Below are positions 11,170 to 24,800 of a DNA stretch of 64,000 nt, one piece after another (within the stretch, counting starts at the first letter, position 1; each line of letters opens with the position of its first letter). Location of the stretch: positions 682,001 to 746,000 of the forward strand of contig JALMQS010000916.1 of NCBI GenBank assembly GCA_024734495.1, read 5' to 3'. Source of the DNA: Forficula auricularia. Taxonomy: Eukaryota > Arthropoda > Insecta > Dermaptera > Forficulidae. The translations under genes were made by a program, and so were the position numbers. The notes below the pieces were generated by a model that was not told the origin of the DNA, ran no database searches, and saw only the letters and a list, made by a program, of their open reading frames with translations.

Positions 11170-11217
11170 TATACAAACTCAATATATTTCGGATTATTAG
11201 TCCATCATTAGGAGTTT
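11170..11217 (-). ncRNA. Hammerhead-like motif, core mutated
   Basis: Mirror copy of the 11224 motif, but the core box reads CTAATGA instead of CTGATGA. The changed G (G5 in hammerhead numbering) is essential in known hammerheads, so this arm should be inactive. Confidence 0.4.
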
Positions 11218-11223
11218 ACAGAT

Positions 11224-11272
11224 TACAAACTCCTGATGATGGACTAATAATCCGAAATATATTGAGTTTGTA
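11224..11272 (+). ncRNA. Hammerhead-like ribozyme motif (best copy)
   Basis: Stem I: TACAAACTC (11224-11232) pairs perfectly with GAGTTTGTA (11264-11272), 9 bp. Core 1: CTGATGA (11233-11239), plus one extra T. Stem II: GGA...TCC (241-243 with 251-253). Core 2: GAA (254-256). Stem III: self-complementary ATATAT. Nucleotide 17: T (11263). All parts are in the order of a type I hammerhead. The extra residue between A9 and stem II has a precedent in one viroid hammerhead. Confidence 0.5.
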
Positions 11273-11339
11273 TAAACCTCTTTGAGTTTTATTTCATTCA
11301 CTGTGAAACTACACTCCCTTTACTTTATTAATTAATATC

Positions 11340-12090
11340 ATGTTTCACCTAAAACCTACACCATGTTCCCTAAGTAAAATTGATTATAATACGTTTGGAG
11401 AAAATTCTTTTCAAATGGATTTAACAGTCGATTATAATCAAATAAACGTTTCATCGATTGTATTTTAAAACGAATTTTATTTAATTCTTATATTAATAGA
11501 ATCAAGATTATTATTTTACATTTATATATATTTAAAAAAATATAAATAAAAAGCTATGTATAAATTATCAACACTCATATCCACTTTGCAATCTTAATGA
11601 ATATATTATTTTGTGATTATTTGGTTAAAAAATAAGTAAAATGATAAATTATGGTTGAATTCAGGTAAATATTGAGTGAAATTTATATTCATCAAAAAAT
11701 CATAATATATTACTATTATCATGAGTTATTTCTTTGAAATAAAATTTGATCTCTTTTTTTATTGGATGGCTGCTGCATTTAATTAAAAAATGTATAAAAT
11801 ACAATTATTGGGAAAAATTACATAGGAATATTAATAAAATGTATATTTTATAATATTAGATAGATAGAAAGAAAATGAAGCTCATTTTATCTAAATATTA
11901 TATATACCAATAATATGTATATTTTTTTTTTAAATTACCAATCAATCCAAAAGATTTCTGGAATTTATTCATTTAATAAAAAAAGGGAAAAAAATAAAAA
12001 ATAAAAATGGAAAACATGTAATGAAATAATTCTTATAAGATATGAATGATCCGTTAGTTTCATTCAATCAAATGAAAGTGATACCTCAAG
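11340..12090. other. BLMH downstream region, AT-rich
   Basis: A box resembling those beside other foldbacks (GTTTCACCTAAAACCTACAC) lies at 11344-11365. Otherwise this is AT-rich 3' flank of BLMH. A minus-strand AATAAA lies at about 11963-11968, some 125 bp past the stop, as a possible poly(A) signal. AATAAA is common here by composition alone. Confidence 0.4.
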
Positions 12091-12094
12091 AGGG

Positions 12095-12208
12095 TCAATC
12101 ACTATTGCGGGCAAGAGTTCCCATGGGATCCCAAGCTGGCAAGACAATTGGTTCGAGTTCGAACACGTCCATGACTTTTTGGGATACATATTTCTTATCC
12201 ACAACAAC
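12095..12208 (-). CDS. BLMH: BLMH coding exon 7 (C-terminus, stop)
   Basis: 37 codons plus TGA, residues 421-457, VVVDKKYVSQKVMDVFELEP...PAWDPMGTLARNSD. The acceptor AG lies at 12210-12209; the frame joins the Glu codon ending exon 6. Confidence 0.95.
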   Translation of the reverse strand, partial: VVVDKKYVSQKVMDVFELEPIVLPAWDPMGTLARNSD

Positions 12209-15200
12209 CTCAAAAACAAACAAGCCAATTAAATTAATTTTCTAATTAAAAAAAAACTGTAATATTAGAAATATAGAGTGGAGTATTTTAGATTAAGTTT
12301 TTAGACCATTTTATTTCCACATTAAAGTGATATATCGTATGTGTGCTTCGTTGAGGATTATTATGAAAAGTTTTCTTTTCGTGTTTATGTAAAATAAAAT
12401 TTTCAATTTAGTGTAAAGCCATTTACTGTTGCTCTAATGCAGTGTTTTTCAACCTGTGGGTGGCAACCCCTGGGGGGTCGCGAAGCCTCTATACGGGGGT
12501 CGCAAAGACTCAGTAAAAAAGAAAAAAAACAAAGTTTAAAAATATATTTTTATTAAGAAAATGTTAATTAAAGGACATTCATATGAGTCACATTCACATT
12601 AATGTGAAAATAATTATTCTCCATATCAATCGCAAAAATGTGAGAAAAGTCATTTCAAATGCATGAAATGAATTTCACTATTTTTGATATAATATCAAAT
12701 TTGAACTCCGTTTTCGCGTAAAAATGTCCTAATAAAGAACCAACTTTTTGTGCTATATGGAGAGCTAAAGAACCCATAAAGTTTTTAAAATTATTTACAA
12801 GTCATTCAGTCAGGTGTATAAGAATTTTTTTTTCAAGTTGAAATCAAGTGTAAATTTCAGAAATTTTAATCTTGTGATCAAATTCTGAGCTACTAGTAGT
12901 TAGAATTTGTGTGTTTTGTGTTTTATATCAGGTGAACACACATTCTAGCCATAATACTGACAAAAATTCTCAAAGAAACACCACTCAGAAAAAGTTATAA
13001 CTAAAACTGCCTACAATTTTAAAAAATCTGAAAATAAAACAAAAAAATAATATCTCAAAAACTACAAAATATCGTTTTACAACATGGGCGCTCAATCGAT
13101 GGTTATTAGTGTCCCCTGACCAAAGATCTCCGCAGGTATAGGTTTATGCTTTGATGTTTATCTCAGACCCAACTTCTCCAATAAAAGACTGAGTCGACGA
13201 AAACGAATCGAAGAAAAACATGTCTTTTATAGTTATTTAGACGAAACCTACTTATAAAAATTTTAAAAATGTTATACGGATTTGATATTTGTAACATAAT
13301 AAAATACAGGTTACAAACAGCGGGGGGTAGGGGGAAATTTTTTTCATACTAAGGGGGTCGCGTCATGAAAAAGGTTGAAAAACACTGTTCTAGTGGTTAT
13401 TTGGTTGGAAAGACTTGAATAATCGTGTTATTTCATGTTTTATTCGGTATGCCCGGAAAACAGTTTTTTTTATCTTTAAATTTATAAGGACAACTCTAAA
13501 CCTAGATGGATGTGATCATTTACTCCTGTCACGACCATCTGCAAAATTTGCGGGAGCGTACCGGATCTTGATTTCACTTTCATCTCCAATTTAATGAGTA
13601 TGTAAATCTCAAATAATATTTAAATTGCAAAGAAATTGTTTTATTTATACAAGAGACTTCTATTTTAAATTTGCATTAATTTTTTTGGGTTCAAAACAAG
13701 AATTTTGATTTATTTCAAATGTAGCAACGCTGCATATAATTCAATGAAAGAAATATTGAAAATAATAAAAAATGGAACCTACCTCAAAAACAAATTCTCT
13801 AAACCAATCGGCTGTCATTACTAGATATCCTTTCTCTCCGCGTTCATCGCCCCAAGAATTTTCCACACGAAACTTTGTTGGAACACCATCCTCGTCGAGG
13901 GTGACGGCGGTAAATGCCATGGCGTGGCTCATTGAGGACTCCCCGTAGATAAGACGTTCTGCTTTGGATAAACCCAACGTAACATCCACACCAAAAACAA
14001 GTTTATAATCGTGAATTTGAAGATCTTCGATGCCTGGTTTGGCGGCGAAACGCTTAGAAACTTCACAACCGAACCATACGGGTTCTCCTTGTTGTATACT
14101 ATCAGCAGCAAGTTTCATTAGAGTCTCTACTGGTTGATTATTATAAACAATCCGCCGGCCACCGACTACGTTCCCGAGACAATCAATAGTGAAGGCCTGG
14201 CCGTAGGGGTTTGACGGTCGGGGATCCGTCACTAAGCAAACCTGAAAAATATTGTAAATATTAACTAATCTTCTTTTTAATTAAAAATAATATTAAATTA
14301 ATTAAATATTAAAAAAAATCCTAAAACCAGTATAAATGTTTTGACATTTAACAAATATAATGAATATACCGGGTGAGTGTTTTATCTTGAGACAGTCTTA
14401 TAACTCAAATGCATTATATGAAAAAAAGTTTCAAATAAACGTTTATTTATATCAGAGGGGAAACTAAACTACACTATTGTTTGTCGACCTAGAATAAGCT
14501 TTCAAGGGTATTTCGAGGTCAAGTTCTGTTTTTTAAATGGAAACCTATATGTTTCATTACATTTCCTATATCTAGAAAAAAACTGAACAACTTTCATAAG
14601 AACTATTTTTTTATACGACATCAAATAAAAAATAATATTAAATCCATTAGATCTCAAAAAAATCAATATAATAATGATCAAATATTTAATTATTAAATAA
14701 ATAATTTAATAATTTTCCGATGATTTAATTGAAAAGTTTTTGTTTTGCCGAGAGTAGCAGAGTTGTTGATTCACAAAGAGAAACAAAGAGGTTGTCCTCT
14801 GCTTGATGCAAATAAACATATACACATATATATCAAGATGATATATCTGTATATATAGCTTATTTAACAAATTATCAAACAAATAAATAACATATTTAAC
14901 AAATTATCAAACAAATAAATAATATATATACAGATATATCATCTTGATATATATGTGTATATGTTTATTTGCATCAAGCAGAGGACAACCTCTTTTGTTT
15001 CTCTTTGTGGATAAAAAACTCACCCGGTATAATGGAGGTAGTACAGCTATGAGATAACCAATGATACTAAAACATTCTGTTGCATTGTTTATCTGTTGTT
15101 ATGCGACTTTACGTCCAAACATAACTCGATCTATTTAAAGTTTTTCACTCGTTATGTCTTTAACTTGGTTTGCGCATGTAAGACGTAAAGTATGTATGTC

Positions 15201-18200
15201 TCTTCAAGGGTTAAGACCGAGTAAAAAGATGATGGTTTTTGTGTCCACACGCTACGTCTTGCCTGAGCAAACCAAATTAGCTCAGGCAGGAGCGAATAGA
15301 AAGATGTAGCGTGTGGAAGTCCCTTTTTATTCGAGCATATAATTGAAGATGTTAAGTTACATTTTTTTTAAATATAAATTTCTGCTGGAAGAACATGTAA
15401 GCACTTGTTTATTCATATTTTGTGCTTTAGTATTGAAAAATCTTCAAAAGAGGCTGTTTGGTGATATTATTATATACATGGATATAGCATTATAAAAGAA
15501 AAAATTTAAGACAATTTTCCGCAGTTTTATTTGTTTGTAACTTAATTAACATGTTTATCTGCTATTATTATCAGATTACAATTACCTACATCTCTTTTAT
15601 GTGTACATTAATACGATATATTCTGCATATTAATACGATTTTAGGTTTCGGGGAAAATAAATACATATAACTTGTAAATTTCAAGTTTATATCTTATTTA
15701 GTTTACGAGCTACAATGCTCTGAGACAATTAAGACATTTTAGCGACACTATTAGTTTTACTTTTGAACGGAACCCTTAAAAAGGTTGCCGACTCATATTA
15801 GTCTTTTCCCAACAATTAATTTACACCATCATAATAAATACTTATAATTTTCATGCAGAAATTATAAATTCTTAATAATCAACCTTGTCGTCCACATTAT
15901 AAACTGGCTTGACCAGTGTTTGGTAAAACTCGAGAGGTGTAATGGGGCCCACACGAGTATATTGCTTCTGTTTATCATAATATTCCCAGGTGAAACGAAC
16001 TGGAGGAACACCCAAACAAATCGCAACAATCCGATAGACTTCTTCCATTCGTTTCTCGATTACACTGGTAAGGGCAGACTCCGAACTTCCGGATTCTACC
16101 AACTCTCGTAGCTCCTTTGAATATTCTCTCAACTGAAAATTCAAAATGATTAAGAGTAAAATTTAAAAATAAATAAACAAATAAAATGGACAATGTTCAA
16201 TGAAAAAAAAATACCTTGCTTTTAAGGATCGCATTCATTCGCATTGAAGATTCACAACTGAAGGATTCTGGGAAACATTTCTTCGGCATTAGACCATGTT
16301 TATTGATCAAATTTACAACCATATCCCATTGTCCTCCATCGCTAGTTGGATCCTGGAAAATTAAATCATTTCTCATTATAAATAAATAGATAACGCTTTA
16401 AAAAGTTAGCTCAGTAAAAACTTACATTTAATAGAAATGAAACAAGACGTCCATCAACGGTTTCTCCGCGTTTGGCGGTGTTGACAATGTTATTTAGAAA
16501 ATAATTGCATCGTTCGATTTTATCCCAAAAGAAAAGATATCCCTGACTAAATTCAAATTCATCTAAATTGTGTTTTTTAATAAAAGGAACACGAATTACA
16601 TTTAAAGTAGCGAAAACCCAACAGCGTCCGGAGTTCTTTTGATTTGTTATTGGCTTTCCTTCAGTTTCAATCTAAAAAAAGGAACAAAAAATAAAATATA
16701 TTAAAAAATTAAAGGAAGTGTTTTGTGCCGAGAGTAGCAGATTTGTTTAATTTATAAGGAATAAATCAAAGAGTGCAGTTTCTGTCTGATTTAAATAAGT
16801 ATACATAATTTTTTTAAAGGGCTTCACGTCTCTTCTACACAAAATAATTATGATTAATATAAGTGTAGGTATTGACTGACTTTCTTTCCAAAGTATAGGA
16901 AATTAACATGTAAATTACACAAGTCGACAAAAATTTGTATCCGTAAACCTAATAATGGAATCCAGTATAGTTTTATATGTTGATTTTCATGCAATTTCTC
17001 GATTTTTTACAACTGGTCAGAGTTTCGAGATATTATCGGTCAATACGACGAAAAAGGCCATTTTGACCTATTTTCGAGTCCCATTAGATATTATAACAGC
17101 AATATTTGAAATAAGAATACTTTGTTGACATTATAGAAAACAACTTCCTCTTTGATTTTCAAATTACGACTTGTTTTTAGCTCAAATAGAACTCGAGTTA
17201 TATCTAAAAAACTAAAACTATGTGATTATAAAGGATATAATAAACATAGATAAAAATATAAGGTCTTTGTTATTTAGTTATAACGCGAGTTCTAATTGAG
17301 CTACAAACAAGTGGTAATTTGAAAATCAAAAGAGGAAACTGTTTTTTATTATGTCAAAAATATTGTCCCCAAATATTGCTGTCTCAATATTTAATGGGAC
17401 TCGAAAATAGGTCAAAATGACCTTTTTCGCCGTTTATTATTATTATTATAACCAGTACAAAAGCAAACTTTATATGGAATATAGGTATTTTTCCTTTATT
17501 TTGATGCACAATGAATAGAAAAATCATGAAATAAATCTTAGGACAAGGAAAAAAAAATTTTTGTTGACCTGTGTTATCTATCCAAATTCTACTTTACTAA
17601 TTATTTTAGAGAAAAATTGCAAGAGACACAAATTAAAAACTAGGAAGGATGATGATTCATCAGATTTTGTATAACTTTATTAAATCTTTAAATATATGGA
17701 AATTTAATTTAAAAATCTCATCAGAATGCATGACTTTTCGGTACCTGTTTGTGGAGTCGTTTTCAAGTGATATGTCTATCAATAGACTTCCCACAACACT
17801 TAAAAACGATTCCAGAAACAGATTTTGAAACGGCGTGCATTCTGTTGATATTTTACCAAAAATGTGCAATCTAGGTGGTTTCAGGTGAAACTTTTCTTTC
17901 GATAAACAACACCTTGTCAATATCTAGCCCGCCGTATCTCCCCAACATAAATATAATGTTGGAAGAGAAGAAAAACGTATAGCACTGGCCGCACATGCCA
18001 TTGATAAAGGCCATACATTTGATTTTGAAAATACATAAATTCTGCACTTTGAAAATAATATATGGAAAAGAAAAAGACAGTTTTTGGAATCTATGTATAT
18101 TTTTGTAAATAAGACTGTTAATTTCAAAAGAGATTTTAATCACACTATTTTATCATATCGTTGAAGATTAATTTGACGAACTTGATTAATGGATAATTAA

Positions 18201-21200
18201 ATAAATATTATGTCTATGTATATATATATGTATGTATCTGTATATTTATGTATAATTTGTCTTAATAAACCATTTAATGAATGATAATTATCTTATATTT
18301 AATTGTAACTTAAAAACTCTCTCGCACTTTGCATTTCATTTTAGACGGAAAAAGACAAGAATAGTCTTAAAAGTATTACCTACATCTTTTGGCCTTTTGG
18401 CGAACACCCTGTATATTATAGTTTTGTATATATCATATGTATATTTCTTGTATATAGTTTTATCTGATGACTGAATTTTTTTATATAAATATTGACAAAT
18501 AAATAAAAGCTGCACGTCCTTTATTTTAACCCCTTCATAAATCAACACCACTACCAAAGCATCAAATCTCAAAATAATTTTAAAGTAAAATTCTTATTAG
18601 ATTTACTTGCTTAAGTGATTACGTGAAGCTTTTCCTCGCTTCTTTAGACGATATAAAATAATTTGGTAATAGCCAGTCAACTTTGAATAAATCGTTTGAA
18701 GAAGCGATTTCTGAATCACGAAAAGCTTCACATAAAAACTCAAGCAAGAGAATTAATCGTTCATAATACATGAACCTGTAAGTAAGAAAGAAAGAATTCA
18801 AATAAAATATTAATGTAACACAGTTCATAAAAAAAGATAAACGGAGCACTTGACATCCCATGGCAATGTTATGGACAGCAAACATACGTAGTAGTAATAG
18901 TCCAGTCAAATTGTGCTCAAATAGGCCCTTATGGGGAAAGTTTTGAGGTAATTCTGATTTTTTGCATATATGTATATGTTTTTTGGGACGCTGATTCCAA
19001 ATCTGAGGTCTTCCACCAGAATTTTGTGACGCAACATTGTAGAAAATGCAAAAAAAAGTGACAATTTCAATTTTTTGGAGGTTTTTCGCTTATAACTCGA
19101 AACTATTAACTTTTCGTAAATAACCTTCCTATTCAAAATGAAAGTTCATAAAATTTCCTACAAATTTCGTTATTTATGTTTTTTTCTCCGACCGTTCAGA
19201 CTCAAGCGCAAAATCCAAGTTTTCATAGGAAATGCTAGATATCTATAAATCTAAGAGTTTTAACAAATAAGCTGAAGTGTTCTGATGTCCCCATACAACC
19301 TGGCCCCTAAAATTATTTATAATCATGTAGGGGGGTGGGTTAGTTGTAGCATTTTTATACTTCTGGGGTTCCATTGATTATGTATACAACAAAATTTGGT
19401 TGAGTTTACTCAAATGGCCTAGATTTTCAATTTTTAACCCTGCACCCCCCCCCCCCTTAATTTTGGGTCGATATTCACCGAAATCTAATCAGCTCTTTAT
19501 CTCAATGGACCCAAAACTATGTGTACGAAATTTGGTTTCGAGTATTGCCCACTAGTTTTTGGCTTAGCTCGTCCTATTAAAATTTGGTAACGCACAGACA
19601 ACCAGACTAACAGACATTTTGACAAAACAATTATTATCTAGAAAAATGTAATTTTTTCGATGTTCACTTATTAGAGCTTTTTTGTAGAGCGAAATGCCAT
19701 GATTTCGCTCAATTTTTTTAATTCAAAATAGTTTAGGCCGTTTTGAGATATTTCGAAAAAAAGAAGGAAAAAAACACTTTTTTATGCACGATTACAATAC
19801 TTGACCATATCCTATATGGTAAAGTAAAGAGTGGTACAAGTAAACGTTCAAGTCAACAAAATATGCTAGAGAATGAGATGGGAATCAAGTTTCTAGGATG
19901 AGTGGTTTTCATTTTATGAAGGAAAAATTGCGATTTATATATTTATAATATAAAATATAATATAGAGAATTAATATTTAGGAAATTGTATAAAAGAAATA
20001 AAAGTAACAATAATTCACCTTATGTTGAAAGACATGTTGTGTTTGTTCCAGCCTTGGTCGATTAATACAGGCCTCAAGCGGATCCACTCGCGTGCAGACA
20101 TTTTGAGCCAAAAGATTCCGTGACTCAGAATAAAATGATTGACGTAGTTTGGCCAAAGTTTCAGGTTTCAGAACAGCTGAAAATTTAAATAGAAAATTTT
20201 ATTATTTATATGTAATTCAGAGTTTCAAGACAAGTAGTGAACGTTTTTAGAACTTGGAAGAAAACATAAATGAATTGCATTTTTCTCTAATTTGACCTCG
20301 AAAAGGTGTTGAATTAGCATTATTCGCGCAAATAAGTTTTTTAGAAGAATTAGGCAAGCCCTATAGGGTGGGTTCCCTGAAAAAACATTTTTTTTTCTCA
20401 ATTATATTTAAAAATGTCTGAAATGAAGTGAAAATCATTTATAAGTATAAATTGTTTCTGTATAATTGAAAAGTTTTTGTTTTGCCGAGAGTAGCAGTTG
20501 TTGATTCACAAGGAGAAACAAAGATGTCCTCTGCTTGATGCAAATAAACATACACACATATATATCGAGATGATATATTTTTATATATATTTATTTATAT
20601 ATACAGATATATCATCTCGATATATAGTGTGTATGTTTATTTGCATCAAGCAGAGGACAACTTCTTTGTTTCTCCTTGTTTTTGTATGTCTGAAAAAATT
20701 TCGATATCGACGATGACTCAAGAACGGAATGTCGTAGAAAGTTCGTTTTGATGATATAGCATCTGGATTTGCAAAACGAAGAACTATTTGGTTTTTCTAA
20801 CTTAAAAACTTCGGGTGGAAAAATACAAAAAAATCAAAAAAATAAAGTCGAATATGGATATACCCAATTAGATTAAATTCGACATTTTGTATTAATAAAT
20901 TGAATTTTTTACCAATTTTCAGCTTTCTAATTCGAACCATTGATTGACAAAAAAAAGCTAAATCTCAAAATTTACATAGATTCGAATTTTTGAAAGTTTC
21001 CACTTTTCATTATGGATATATCTACAAGTCAAGTTATTTCTAGAATCTTCTAATCAGTGGCGAGGCGGCTCCAGACTTTGATTTTTTTTTGGTGGGGGTC
21101 ATGTACTTGTAGGCTACCGCCCCCACCCGGAATATTTTAAAATTATGGGATTCAAAAGTAGTTTTTAGAGACGATTTTTATCCTATGGAAAATTAAAAAT

Positions 21201-21743
21201 AAACATAAAAAGAGCGCATGAAGAAGAGGAAAAGGGATTTATTATTATATATCTAATATATAAATATATATAATATAGGTAGTTAGACTATAATTCGGTA
21301 AATGAGTTCTTCATTTACTATACAATATATATATCATATTACTATAATAAAGCTGGAGAGTTTGTATGTATGTACCATATGTTTGAACGCGGTAATTTCA
21401 GGAAATACTAATCTGGTTTTAATTTGATCTTACAAAATTAAAACTTTTTTTTGGAAACCATTTGGGGAAGGGTCATGTCTCCATGAGCCCCTCCCCCCTG
21501 GAGCCACTACTTCTATAGAATTTTCTCTCCTACTGATACTTTCTATAAAATTTATTTTTTAAGCTCAAAGTTTGATATTTTATTATTCATCTTGGAAAAT
21601 AATAGAAAACAAATCAATAGTTTTTAAGGAATTTGGTGTTGGTACTTGGTGAAACATTTTTTAAATTATTGGATAAAAAATACTTGGTAGGTTTCATTAA
21701 GATATAAAAATAAAACGAATTTATTTTTGGAGAGACTTTAATT

Positions 21744-21800
<57 letters not shown>

Positions 21801-24800
21801 GTATATATATATATATATATATATATATTTCGATGGCTAATCAGTTACTTTCTGTTGCTCCTAAAGATGGGTTAGCCACCCGAAATATATATATCGAGAT
21901 TAAAGTCTCTCCAAAAATAAATTCGTTTTATTTTTATATCTTAATGTGAAACCTACCAAGTATTTTTTATGCAATAATTTGAAAACAAATCATGTTTTGA
22001 CCATGACTTCTTTTCCGCCTGTACTTATACTGATTGATTGAACTTAGCTTTCACTAGAAATTTCCAGTTTTACTCTTTTGAAATAGATCCAAACGCTCTT
22101 TTAATTGAACATCTGGGTAAACACGCCTATAAATAAAAAATATTTAAAGTCAACTTTCAGAAACAAAACTATAATATGAACCCAGCTGATAAAAATAAGC
22201 ATTTAATATAAAAATATATAATATATTTTAGTATTCAATTATAGTATTAAACTAGCTACCGATCCGTGGCCTTACACCTAATTAGCGCGGGAGCTCTTTC
22301 CCTATCCTCGATGAAAAGTGCTCATAGTTATTTTAGTAAAAATGCGGAATTTCTCCATTTTTTTTTATTAAAATTCTTGATTAAATGATAGATTAATATA
22401 AGCTGAAAGTTCAAGATGAAAAATATGTTTCTTTTGTTTAAGCATCTACTAAGTTATTATGTAAGAAATGTCGTAATTTATTTGCTAGAGTATTTGGATC
22501 TTTTTTAATGATAAGGATCTATTACCTATAAGTAGAGATTGTCTCCTACATTCTATACCGAGTCGCAAAAGCAGCTAGTATTTTCAATTAGAGTAGCCTT
22601 TGTCAAACAATCAACAGTCATATTTTATAAGAGAAATTAATAGAGCAGCGCTACACGACTGCAGAATGCGAGCAAAGAGTTTGAACAAGGAATATTACAA
22701 TGGAATTGTTATGCTAAGTGAAAACCAGTCATTTTCACTTTCGCATCCCTCAAATTATTAAATTAAACTCAATAATTAAACCAGTCCTAAATAAGATAAA
22801 ACTATAATTTCCCAATAAGGTACTTTTTTTCTTTTAAGGAGGTTCTTTCGCGACAATCCACGCCAAAAGTTTTAGCCTCGTAGCCACTCTATAAATATGA
22901 ATGGAACTAAAATTTTAGGGTATTTTTTTTACCTGACTGTCCACTCACACTACGAAATCTCTATATAGATACACACATACTTGCCGGTCGTTTCCAAGCC
23001 ATTGTGCTTATATCCCCTCCACTAAAAATAGTAGCCCATATATGTTTTTTTTTGTTTTTTATCAAAACTACGTGGTAAACAATTTCAATTTTTTTTTAAG
23101 TTACTCCGAATATATTATTCTAACAAATGTTAGTTTTTCATCAAAATGGTGAAAGTTCTCTTCAATGAAAAAAAATAAAATAATGACCATATCACCACCC
23201 TTTCTCAATCTACCCTATGTTAAAAATGTCATTTTTAATTGCAATTATTTCATGTTCGGTGTGGTTAAATCGTCTTCAAATTTTAACAGTATGTGTATTA
23301 TGCTTTTAATGACTTATATTCCAAGTTTCAAAAACTTCTTGAATTTATGCATTTGTGAAAGAACTATCTTAAACCTACTTTTGGTCACTCCAAGACTATT
23401 TGACCTCATATTTAGGCAGTGTCCAGCAATGACGATAAAGGAACAAACATCAAAACTTTCTTTAAGGTAGTTCTTTCACAAATGCAAAAATTCAAGAAGT
23501 TTTTGAAACTTGGAATATAAGTCATTAAAAGCATAATACACATACTGTTAAAATTTGAAGACTATTTACCACACCAAACATGAAATAATTGCAATTAAAA
23601 ATGACATTTTTTACATAGGGTAAATAGGGAAAGGGTGGGGATATGATCATTATTTTATTTTTTTTCATTGAAGGACTTTCACTATCTTAATGAAAAACTA
23701 ATATTTGTTAGAATAATATATTCGGAGTAACTTAAAAAAAAATTGAAATGATTTATGACGTAGTTTTGATAAAAAGCATATTTGGGCGATTATTTTTAGT
23801 CGAGGGGATATAAGCACAATGGCTTGGAAACGATCCGGCTAGTATGTGTGTATCCATATGGAGATTTCGTAGTGTGAGTGGACAGTCACGTTAAAAAAAC
23901 ATAACCCAAAATTTTAGTTCCGTTCATATTTATAGAGTGGTTACGAGGCTAAAACTTTTTGTATGAATTGTAGCGAAAGAACCTCCTTAACCCAGTAAAG
24001 ATATAGTTTAGCAAATTAAATTAAAATTGTAAAATTTGTACATGTTACGCAATCGTGTAGCGTTTGTATGCATAATCAGTGGGCCCCCAGGAGTCTAAAA
24101 ATGCAAAAACTAACAGCCCTACCCTATATGATTATAAATAATTTTATTAAATATTAAATATAAGTGAGGGGGCAGGTTGTATGGTAAAGTCAAGTGGATG
24201 GCCACATCAGAACACGTCAGCTTATTTAGTATATGGCCCTCTTTGGTGTCCTTAAGGTTCTTTGTAGCATTGTGGTCCAATATTAAACTCAAATATACAA
24301 GACTATTGAATGGTATTTTTTAAATCTTTTACACCAAACGTTAAGTGTTACATTTTTTGACCCCAAAATGTCCCGTTTTCAGAAAGAGAGCAACCCTGTC
24401 TGCCCGGCACTAATGCACCTGTACAAAGGGTCTTTTCTCTTATGAATAAGTCAGGGTCGGACGAAAGAGCACAGGTGAAAGTCAAAGTTCTTAAGGAGGT
24501 TCTTTCGCGACAATCCACACAAAAAGTTTTAGCCTCGTAACCACTTTATAAATACGAAGGGAACTAAAATTTTAGGGTTTTTTTTAACGTGACTGTCCAC
24601 TCACACTACGAAACCTCTATATAGATACACACATACTAGCCGGTCGTTTCCAAGCCATTGTGCTTATATACCCTCCACTAAAAATAATCACCCAAAAAGG
24701 TTTGTTTTTTTGTTTTTTATCAAAACTACGTGGTAAATAATTTCAATTTTTTTTTTTTAAGTTACTCCGAATATATTATTCTAACAAATATTAGTTTTTC

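Larger units (their letters stand above)
11111..11333. mobile_element. Foldback element, near-perfect arms, hammerhead-like core
   Basis: The arms at 11112-11217 and 11222-11331 are almost exact complements, so the element can form a hairpin of about 105 bp. The arms run from TTAATAAAGTAAAGGGAGTG at the outer end to the hammerhead-like motif at the centre. A truncated relative (same ...GTAAAG / ACTACACTCCATTTACTTT ends) is at 26300 and 26990-27020, split by a LINE. Confidence 0.8.
21690..21963. mobile_element. Foldback element with hammerhead-like motif and (TA)n
   Basis: Arms ATATAAAAATAAAACGAATT...GGAGAGACTTTAATTTCGAT and the reverse complement enclose a long (TA)n run (21748-21830) and a hammerhead-like motif. 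The outer flank at 21627-21666 has the GGTGTTGGTACTTGGTGAAA box seen beside other foldbacks. It lies in BLMH intron 1. Confidence 0.75.

Noticed and set aside
12042..12245. Plus-strand 67-codon frame
   Set aside because: It is the antisense of BLMH exon 7, which matches the bleomycin hydrolase C-terminus on the minus strand.
18619..18909. Hydrophobic 96-codon minus frame as a receptor-like gene
   Set aside because: No recognised family motif, no splice-linked neighbours, and it lies in a BLMH intron full of repeats.
23165..23470. 101-codon plus-strand frame
   Set aside because: It lies inside the TTAA MITE. The frame is broken in the other two copies, so no selection for protein is seen.
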